From Ga0077555 sp050250755 (GTDB lineage Bacteria > Pseudomonadota > Alphaproteobacteria > Rhizobiales > Hyphomicrobiaceae): a stretch of 64,000 nt of DNA. Numbering within the stretch: position 1 is the first letter of the stretch; the number at the start of each line of letters is the position of its first letter. The position numbers were made by a program, and so were the translations under genes. The DNA is taken from NCBI GenBank assembly GCA_050250755.1, contig JBFWOB010000026.1, positions 21,797-85,796 on the forward strand. Direction: 5' to 3'. Of the stretch, positions 57,828-64,000 are shown one piece after another. The notes under the pieces were generated by a model, which worked only from the letters and a program-made list of their open reading frames with translations, did no database searches and had not been told where the DNA came from.

Positions 57828-59600
57828 ATGTCATTTCTCGAACTCAAAGACGTCACAAAATCCTACGGCGAAGGCGACGCGCGAACGAGCGTTCTCGGCG
57901 GCATTGACCTCAGCGTTGCCGAAGGCGAGTTCATCGCCATCGTCGGCTTCTCGGGATCCGGCAAAACCACACTCATCTCAACGATTGCCGGCCTTGTCGA
58001 ACCCGATGCCGGCGAGATCCTGCTGAAAGGCCGGCCTATCCGCGGCCCCGGACCAGAACGCGGCATCGTCTTCCAATCCTATTCGCTGATGCCGTGGCTG
58101 ACCGTGGAGGGGAATGTCGCGCTCGCAGTCGATCAGGTCTTTCGCAAGGAAAGCCGTGCTGAACGCAAGGCACGGACTCGTCGTTACATCGAATTGGTCG
58201 GCCTCGGCCACGCCATCGACCGGAGACCTGCCGAGTTGTCTGGTGGCATGCGTCAGCGCGTTGCTGTAGCCCGCGCGCTGGCCATGTCGCCCGAGATCCT
58301 TCTGCTCGATGAGCCACTCTCGGCGCTCGACGCACTCACACGCGCGAAACTGCAAGACGAGATTTGCCGCATCTGGCAGCAGGACAAGCGCACCGTCGTG
58401 CTGATTACCAACGACGTCGATGAAGCCATACTCCTCGCCGATCGCGTTATTGCGCTGTTGCCCGGTCCCTCGGCCAAGCTCGGGCGCCAGTTCAAAGTGG
58501 ATATCGCCCGCCCGCGCCAGTTGGCGACAATCGGCAACGACCCTGTGTTCCAGGCACTGCGGCACGACATCACGAACTACCTTCTCAATATCGCGGGCGA
58601 TCGCTCGGCCGTGAGCGACGCTAATCTCGTATTGCCAAATGTTGTCCCGATCAACTTGCGCCTAGGAAAGCCGCTTCCACCGAAGGCCTATCGCGACGCG
58701 GCTCAGGCATCGTCCGCACGCGAGCATCGGTATCTGGAGTTTTCCCAGCTCACGAAAGTCTTTTCCACACCGAATGGCCCCCTCACCGTCGTCGACGACT
58801 TCGATATGAAGGTGCGCAAAGGCGAGTTCATCTCGCTCATCGGCCATTCTGGCTGCGGCAAGTCGACAGTCCTTTCTATGATCGCCGGACTGACCGAGAT
58901 TTCCGGCGGCGGCATCATTCTCGACGGACGCGAAATCGCGACGGCCGGCCCCGACCGCGCCGTGGTGTTCCAGGCGCCGTCACTACTTCCGTGGGCAACC
59001 GCTTTCGAGAACGTCGCGCTTGGCGTCGATCGCGTCTATCCGCACGCCAAGAAAAGTGAGCGCGACGATATCGTGACCTACTATCTCGACCGTGTCGGGC
59101 TCGCCGATGCCATGCACAAGCCGGCAGCGGAGCTGTCGAACGGCATGCGCCAGCGTGTGGGCATTGCACGCGCGTTCGCACTGTCTCCGAAGCTTCTGCT
59201 TCTCGACGAGCCCTTCGGGATGCTCGACAGCCTCACGCGGTGGGAGCTGCAGGACGTTCTCATGGAAGTATGGAGCCGCACCAACGTCACCGCCGTCTGC
59301 GTTACGCACGACGTCGACGAGGCCATTCTGCTCGCCGACCGGGTGGTGATGATGTCGAACGGTCCGAACGCGCGTATCGGTAACATCATGGACGTGCGCC
59401 TGCCTCGGCCGCGCACGCGCAAGGCGCTCCTCCAGCATCCCGACTACTACGCCTATCGGCAGGAGCTTCTCGATTTCCTCGAGGCGTACGAAGGCGGCGC
59501 CAATCCATCTCCTGACATTCTGGATGCGATCCGGGGTCGTCGCCAAACCGGTTCATTGACCGCCGCGCCGCCCGCGGCCGGAACCCATCACGCAGCCTGA
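57828..59600 (+). CDS. nrtC: Nitrate ABC transporter, fused tandem ATPase (NrtC-NrtD type)
   Basis: A 590-residue protein with two complete ABC ATPase domains. The first (about 1-250) has Walker A GFSGSGKTT, signature LSGGMRQ and Walker B LLLDEPLSALD. After an approximately 70-residue linker, the second (about 310-560) has GHSGCGKST, LSNGMRQ and LLLDEPFGMLD. Unlike cyanobacterial NrtC, which fuses one ATPase to an NrtA-like domain and pairs with a separate NrtD, here two ATPases are fused and no separate nrtD is present. ATG 57828 starts MSFLELKDVTKSYG. It powers NrtB uptake of nitrate/nitrite. Confidence 0.9.
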   Translation: MSFLELKDVTKSYGEGDARTSVLGGIDLSVAEGEFIAIVGFSGSGKTTLISTIAGLVEPDAGEILLKGRPIRGPGPERGIVFQSYSLMPWLTVEGNVALAVDQVFRKESRAERKARTRRYIELVGLGHAIDRRPAELSGGMRQRVAVARALAMSPEILLLDEPLSALDALTRAKLQDEICRIWQQDKRTVVLITNDVDEAILLADRVIALLPGPSAKLGRQFKVDIARPRQLATIGNDPVFQALRHDITNYLLNIAGDRSAVSDANLVLPNVVPINLRLGKPLPPKAYRDAAQASSAREHRYLEFSQLTKVFSTPNGPLTVVDDFDMKVRKGEFISLIGHSGCGKSTVLSMIAGLTEISGGGIILDGREIATAGPDRAVVFQAPSLLPWATAFENVALGVDRVYPHAKKSERDDIVTYYLDRVGLADAMHKPAAELSNGMRQRVGIARAFALSPKLLLLDEPFGMLDSLTRWELQDVLMEVWSRTNVTAVCVTHDVDEAILLADRVVMMSNGPNARIGNIMDVRLPRPRTRKALLQHPDYYAYRQELLDFLEAYEGGANPSPDILDAIRGRRQTGSLTAAPPAAGTHHAA

Positions 59601-59613
59601 CGGAGCGACCTCA

Positions 59614-62082
59614 ATGCGACAGAAACTCGTTGTCATCGGCAACGGCATGGCGCCGGGTCGCGCACTCGAGAAGCTCTTCGAGCTCGCTCCCGATACGTAC
59701 GACGTCACGATTTTCAACGCCGAGCCGCGCGTCAATTACGACCGCATCATGCTTTCACCCGTACTTTCGGGTGAGAAATCCTACGAGGAAATCGTCATTC
59801 ACGGCGATGGATGGTACGTCGATCGCGGCATTACACTCTACAAGGGCCACAAGGTCGTTGAGATCAATCGCGCCAACCAGTCTGTCACCTCAGCCCAGGG
59901 CATCACAGCGCCCTACGACAAGCTGATTATCGCAACCGGCTCCCTTCCGATCGTCATTCCTGTACCGGGTCACGATCTCGCTGGTGTCCTTACCTATCGC
60001 GACCTCGACGATGTGCACGCCATGCTGCTGGCCGCGAAACGCGGCGGGCGCGCAGTCGTCATCGGGGGCGGACTTCTCGGGCTCGAGGCAGCCGCCGGCC
60101 TCAAAGAGCAGGGCATGGATGTCACCGTGCTGCACTTGATGCCGACCCTCATGGAGCGCCAACTCGATACCGCCGCCGGCCATCTGTTGCAGAAGGCTGT
60201 CGAAACCCGCGGCATCCGGGTCATCACGAAAGCCAACACAAAGGCGGTGATCGGTTCCGACATCAGACTCGGACCTCCGCGCGTCACGGCCATCGAGCTG
60301 GACGACGGCACCATGCTGCCCACCGACATCGTCGTGATGGCCGTGGGCATTCGCCCCAATGCCGGCCTCGCGAAAGCCATCGACCTGGATGTAAAGCGCG
60401 GCATCGTTGTCAATCGCGGCATGGCAACCAGCGATCCCGACATCTTTGCGCTCGGCGAATGCGCCGAAGTTGACGGTCAAGTGTTTGGGCTCGTTGCACC
60501 GCTCTACGAAATGGCGAATGTCGTCGCAGCGCGCCTTGCCGGAGATGACGCAGCCACCTTCGAGCCAAGCGCTACGGCGACGAAGCTCAAAGTCACCGGC
60601 ATCAATCTTTTCTCGGCAGGCGACTTCGCCGAAGCGAAGGATCGCGAGGAAATCGTCCTCCGCGATGCCGTGCGCAATGTTTATCGGCGCCTCGTGCTTC
60701 AAAACGACCGACTGATCGGTGCCGTCCTCTTTGGCGACACGAGCGACGGCGCATGGTTCTTCGATCACATCAAGCGCAAGACTGATATCGCAGCATTGCG
60801 CGACACGCTGATCTTCGGCGCCTCCTTTGCAGGCGGTGCCGCAGCCGACCCTACCGCAGCCGTTGCAGCACTCGCGGATGACGCTGAGATCTGCGGCTGC
60901 AACGGCGTCTGCAAAGGCACGATCACCGCTGCCATTTCCAAATTAGGCGTCACGACCCTCGATGGCATCCGCGCACACACGAAAGCATCCGCAAGCTGCG
61001 GCTCATGCACTGGTATCGTCGAGCAACTCCTGAAGCTCAACCTCGGAGAGGGCTACAATCCAGCCGCTGTGCAGCCCATGTGCAATTGCACGAGCCACGG
61101 TCACGACGACGTCCGCCGCTTAATCATTGCGCAGGAACTGAAGTCGATCCCGGAAGTGATGCAGGCTCTCGAGTGGCGGACATCGAATGGATGCGCGAAG
61201 TGCCGGCCAGCGCTCAACTATTATCTGATAGCTACCTGGCCCGGCGAGTACGTCGACGACAACCAATCGCGCTTCATCAATGAGCGCGTACACGCAAATA
61301 TTCAAAAAGACGGCACGTTTTCCGTCGTGCCCCGCATGTGGGGCGGCCTCACTAGCTCCAACGAGCTTCGCGCCATCGCCGACATCGTCGATAAATTCGG
61401 AATACCAACCGTTAAAGTCACGGGCGGCCAGCGCATCGACATGCTCGGCGTCAAGAAGGAGGATTTGCCTGCCGTCTGGGCGGATCTCGGCAAGGCCGGC
61501 ATGGTGTCCGGCGCGGCCTACGCGAAAGGCCTGCGTACCGTGAAGACCTGCGTGGGCACGGATTGGTGCCGCTTCGGCACACAGGATTCGACCGGGCTCG
61601 GCGTCAGGATCGAGAAATTCATGTGGGGCTCGTGGACTCCCGCCAAAGTGAAGATGGCGGTTTCCGGTTGCCCGAGAAACTGTGCCGAGGCCACCTGCAA
61701 GGATGTAGGCGTCATTTGCGTCGACTCCGGCTACGATATTCACTTCGCGGGTGCCGCCGGCCTCGACATCAGAGGCACCGAAGTCCTGGGCCACGTCTCT
61801 AGCGAAGCAGAAGCGATCGAGGTGATCGCAGCCCTTGTGCAGCTATATCGTGAGCAAGGCCGTTATCTCGAGCGAATCTACAAATGGGCCAAACGTGTCG
61901 GCAGCGATACGATCCGCGCCCAGGTGCTCGACGACGAGGAACGCCGCCGCACCCTCTACGACCGCTTCGTCTACGCGCAGAAATTCGCCCAAATCGACCC
62001 TTGGACCGAGCGAGCACGCGGCAAGGACGCGCACGAATTCCGGCCGCTTGTCGATCTTACGCGCGCGGAGGCCGCAGAATGA
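59614..62082 (+). CDS. nirB: Assimilatory nitrite reductase large subunit NirB
   Basis: An 822-residue siroheme nitrite reductase that reduces nitrite to ammonium with NAD(P)H. The N-terminal half is an FAD/NAD pyridine-nucleotide oxidoreductase (IGNGMAPGRALEKL, NYDRIMLSPVLSGEKS, GGGLLGLEAAAGL, FALGECAEVDGQ). A BFD-like [2Fe-2S] domain follows near residue 428 (CGCNGVCKG, CGSC). The siroheme/[4Fe-4S] domain has TCVGTDWCRFGTQDS (about 645) and SGCPRNCAEATCKDVG (about 685). GGAG lies upstream of the ATG. The stop overlaps nirD by four bases. Confidence 0.96.
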   Translation: MRQKLVVIGNGMAPGRALEKLFELAPDTYDVTIFNAEPRVNYDRIMLSPVLSGEKSYEEIVIHGDGWYVDRGITLYKGHKVVEINRANQSVTSAQGITAPYDKLIIATGSLPIVIPVPGHDLAGVLTYRDLDDVHAMLLAAKRGGRAVVIGGGLLGLEAAAGLKEQGMDVTVLHLMPTLMERQLDTAAGHLLQKAVETRGIRVITKANTKAVIGSDIRLGPPRVTAIELDDGTMLPTDIVVMAVGIRPNAGLAKAIDLDVKRGIVVNRGMATSDPDIFALGECAEVDGQVFGLVAPLYEMANVVAARLAGDDAATFEPSATATKLKVTGINLFSAGDFAEAKDREEIVLRDAVRNVYRRLVLQNDRLIGAVLFGDTSDGAWFFDHIKRKTDIAALRDTLIFGASFAGGAAADPTAAVAALADDAEICGCNGVCKGTITAAISKLGVTTLDGIRAHTKASASCGSCTGIVEQLLKLNLGEGYNPAAVQPMCNCTSHGHDDVRRLIIAQELKSIPEVMQALEWRTSNGCAKCRPALNYYLIATWPGEYVDDNQSRFINERVHANIQKDGTFSVVPRMWGGLTSSNELRAIADIVDKFGIPTVKVTGGQRIDMLGVKKEDLPAVWADLGKAGMVSGAAYAKGLRTVKTCVGTDWCRFGTQDSTGLGVRIEKFMWGSWTPAKVKMAVSGCPRNCAEATCKDVGVICVDSGYDIHFAGAAGLDIRGTEVLGHVSSEAEAIEVIAALVQLYREQGRYLERIYKWAKRVGSDTIRAQVLDDEERRRTLYDRFVYAQKFAQIDPWTERARGKDAHEFRPLVDLTRAEAAE

Positions 62083-62426
62083 CAATGCTCGACAAGGCAT
62101 GGCTGGACATCGGCGCGCTCGACGACATTCCGCGCCAGGGCGCGCGGGTCGTCCGTACGCCGCTGGGCTGCATCGCCGTATTCCGAACCGATAACGATAC
62201 CGTCTTCGCAATCGACGATCGCTGCCCGCACAAAGGTGGTCCGCTGAGCCAGGGCATTGTGCACGACCGAGCGGTGACGTGCCCGCTGCATAACTGGGTG
62301 ATCTCGCTCGAGACCGGCAAGGCGCAGGGCGCGGATGTCGGCGAGGTCCGATCCCATCGCGTTCGTGCCGAAGGCGGACGCATCCTGCTTGACGCCACTG
62401 CCTTTGCCGACAGGACCGCTCCATGA
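62079..62426 (+). CDS. nirD: Nitrite reductase small subunit NirD
   Basis: A 115-residue Rieske-fold protein. The Rieske-type motifs CPHKGGPLS and CPLHNWVISLETG are present, with both cysteine and histidine ligands, so a [2Fe-2S] cluster is possible; many NirD proteins have lost them. It partners NirB in assimilatory nitrite reduction. Start and stop overlap nirB and nasA by four bases each, so the three reductase genes are tightly coupled. Confidence 0.92.
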   Translation: MTMLDKAWLDIGALDDIPRQGARVVRTPLGCIAVFRTDNDTVFAIDDRCPHKGGPLSQGIVHDRAVTCPLHNWVISLETGKAQGADVGEVRSHRVRAEGGRILLDATAFADRTAP

Positions 62427-64000
62427 CCAGCGAAGGCTGGACGCGCACGACGTGCCCCTATTGCGGTGTCGGTTGTGGCGTGCTCGCACGACCGCGTGCC
62501 GATGGCACAGCCGAGATCAAGGGCGATCCGGAGCATCCCGCGAACTTCGGTCGGCTGTGCTCGAAGGGAGCTGCCCTCGGCGAAACCCTCTCTCTCGATG
62601 GTCGCCTGCTGAACCCCATGGTCAATGGTCAGCGCGCAGACTGGAACGATGCGCTCGACCTCGTCGCCAACCACTTTTCCGAGGCGCTGTGCGAGTACGG
62701 ACCCGATAGCGTTGCACTCTACCTTTCCGGTCAGATTCTGACGGAGGACTACTACGTCGCCAACAAGCTGATGAAAGGTTTCATCGGGTCCGCGAACATC
62801 GACACCAATTCGCGACTGTGCATGGCGTCGTCTGTTGCCGGTCACAAGCGGGCCTTTGGCAGCGATACCGTTCCTGGTTGCTATGAAGATTTCGAACTCG
62901 CCGATCTCGTCGTGTTAGTCGGGTCGAACCTGGCCTGGTGTCATCCCGTACTTTACCAGCGCCTGCTTGCTGCCCGCGAAGCGCGTGGTACCAAGGTGGT
63001 GGTGATCGACCCCCGCGAAACGGCGACCTGCGAGATCGCCGACTGGCATCTGCCGTTGACGCCAGGATCGGACGTCGCGCTTTTCAACGGACTTCTCGCT
63101 CATCTCGCAAGAAGCGATGCGATCAACCATTCATGGGTCACCCAGCATACCGCCGGCTTCCGCGACGCACTCTCCGCTGCAGGCACCAGCGATCTGCGCG
63201 CGACAGCAGAGACGACCGGTCTTGCGCTCACGGATCTCGAAGGGTTTTACGATCTCTTTACGCGCACAACGCGCGTTGTCACCGTCTACAGCCAGGGAGT
63301 CAATCAATCCTCCGCAGGAACCGATAAGGTCAACGCGATCATTAACTGTCACCTGGCCACGGGGCGCATCGGCCGACCTGGGATGGGCCCGTTCTCCGTG
63401 ACTGGCCAACCCAACGCCATGGGCGGACGCGAAGCCGGCGGGCTTGCCAATATGCTCGCGGCGCACATGGAACTGCACGACCCCGAGCACAGGCGCATCG
63501 TCCAGCAATTCTGGCGCGCACCACGTCTCGCCGCCGGCCCAGGGCTGAAGGCCGTCGATCTATTCCGCGCCGTTGGCAAGGGAGAGATCAAGGCGCTTTG
63601 GATCATGGGCACCAATCCCGCCGTCAGCCTGCCTGACTCCGATGCTGTCGCCCACGCGTTGTCGACCTGTCCGTTCGTCGTTGTTTCCGATGTCGTACTT
63701 GAGACCGAAACGACGCGGCATGCGCACGTGCTGTTGCCGGCCACCGCTTGGGGCGAAAAGGACGGCACCGTCACAAACTCCGAGCGTCGAATGTCTCGGC
63801 AGCGGGCCTTTCTACGCGCACCCAGCGAGGCGCGCCCGGACTGGTGGCAACTTGCGGAGGTCGCTCGTCGCATGGGCTTCGGGGAAGCCTTCGCCTGGCA
63901 CCATCCGTCGGAGGTGCTCGCTGAGTATGCGCGGTTGACTGCAACCAAGAACAACGGCACGCGAGACCTCGATATCGGCGCACTCGGCGGCATGACGCGT
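62423..64000 (+). CDS. nasA: Assimilatory nitrate reductase catalytic subunit (3' truncated by window)
   Basis: The first 526 residues of a bis-molybdopterin nitrate reductase of the NasA/NarB type, cut by the window end. The N-terminal [4Fe-4S] ligands are CPYCGVGC...LCSKG (Cys11, 14, 18, 46). The molybdenum-ligand cysteine is Cys133 in NSRLCMASSV. Further blocks: LVVLVGSNLAWCHPV, VVVIDPRETATCEIADWHLPLTPGSDVAL, YSQGVNQSS, HLATGRIGRPGMGPFSVTGQPNAMGGREAGG and WIMGTNPAVSLPD. It has no Tat signal, fitting a cytoplasmic enzyme. Start ATG 62423 overlaps the nirD stop. Whether a C-terminal [2Fe-2S] BFD domain is present lies outside the window. Confidence 0.94.
   Translation, partial: MTSEGWTRTTCPYCGVGCGVLARPRADGTAEIKGDPEHPANFGRLCSKGAALGETLSLDGRLLNPMVNGQRADWNDALDLVANHFSEALCEYGPDSVALYLSGQILTEDYYVANKLMKGFIGSANIDTNSRLCMASSVAGHKRAFGSDTVPGCYEDFELADLVVLVGSNLAWCHPVLYQRLLAAREARGTKVVVIDPRETATCEIADWHLPLTPGSDVALFNGLLAHLARSDAINHSWVTQHTAGFRDALSAAGTSDLRATAETTGLALTDLEGFYDLFTRTTRVVTVYSQGVNQSSAGTDKVNAIINCHLATGRIGRPGMGPFSVTGQPNAMGGREAGGLANMLAAHMELHDPEHRRIVQQFWRAPRLAAGPGLKAVDLFRAVGKGEIKALWIMGTNPAVSLPDSDAVAHALSTCPFVVVSDVVLETETTRHAHVLLPATAWGEKDGTVTNSERRMSRQRAFLRAPSEARPDWWQLAEVARRMGFGEAFAWHHPSEVLAEYARLTATKNNGTRDLDIGALGGMTR

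Overview
This is GC-rich, gene-dense DNA with the gene content of an alphaproteobacterium, most likely of the order Hyphomicrobiales. Support comes from a SciP-type DUF1153 protein (CtrA antagonist), a MarR/OmpR-regulator/kinase trio beside ilvE that resembles PetP/PetR loci, UbiK and MidA next to lgt, paired clan-AA aspartic proteases, NasS/NasT regulation of nitrate assimilation, and many small exported proteins. A genus cannot be fixed from the sequence alone. There is no phage, insertion sequence, integrase or CRISPR array; the only RNA gene recognised is a tRNA-Val(UAC).

Layout. 1-5.3 kb: the 3' part of selB, a small SET-domain protein, a TRIC/UPF0126 membrane protein, and a translationally coupled lgt-midA pair. 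5.4-9.2 kb: ubiK, a YbjN protein, a DUF502 membrane protein, a small Cys-rich exported protein and ilvE. 9.4-12.6 kb: MarR, response regulator, sensor kinase and a cupin. 12.9-20.7 kb: a NYN nuclease-fold protein with a probable LOTUS domain, a strong terminator, a YqhA-family protein, a phosphomannomutase, DUF1289 plus two membrane-anchored retropepsins, and a hybrid-free membrane histidine kinase. 20.7-31.4 kb: GST, MBL hydrolase, UDG, tRNA-Val, lutB-lutC, an unknown exported protein, then pgk-gph-ccdA-thiD. 31.6-46.7 kb: an OxlT-like MFS carrier, DUF3750, a beta-hydroxyacid dehydrogenase, a duplicated ferredoxin-like-fold protein, an SDR, pyrG, secG, tpiA, ppiD-trpE and a membrane pentapeptide-repeat protein. 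46.9-53 kb: SciP, an AT-rich operator-like palindrome, aldo/keto reductase, a thioredoxin-fold exported protein and an unrecognised 1,070-residue membrane protein. 53-64 kb: a nitrate/nitrite assimilation locus, nasT-nasS-nrtA-nrtB-nrtCD-nirB-nirD-nasA (the last cut by the window end).

The best-resolved regulatory system is upstream of nrtA. In 55011-55164 I can read, in order, a correctly spaced sigma-54 promoter, a 7-bp hairpin with a hexaloop carrying A at position 1 and G at position 4, a second short hairpin with the same A1/G4 hexaloop pattern, and an intrinsic terminator with a ten-T tract whose 5' arm overlaps the second hairpin. This is the architecture expected of an ANTAR-protein antitermination leader, and the ANTAR regulator NasT and its nitrate sensor NasS are encoded immediately upstream. 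The inferred logic is that nitrogen limitation (RpoN) starts the transcript and nitrate (NasS releasing NasT) lets it continue into transport and reduction genes.

The least explained genes are the 1,070-residue membrane protein (49770-52982), the NYN-LOTUS protein (12858-14693), the exported HEFHNSSHN-motif protein (25836-27026) and the pentapeptide membrane protein (44540-46651). I did not find a multi-gene cluster that is clearly a new system; the candidates are listed individually.
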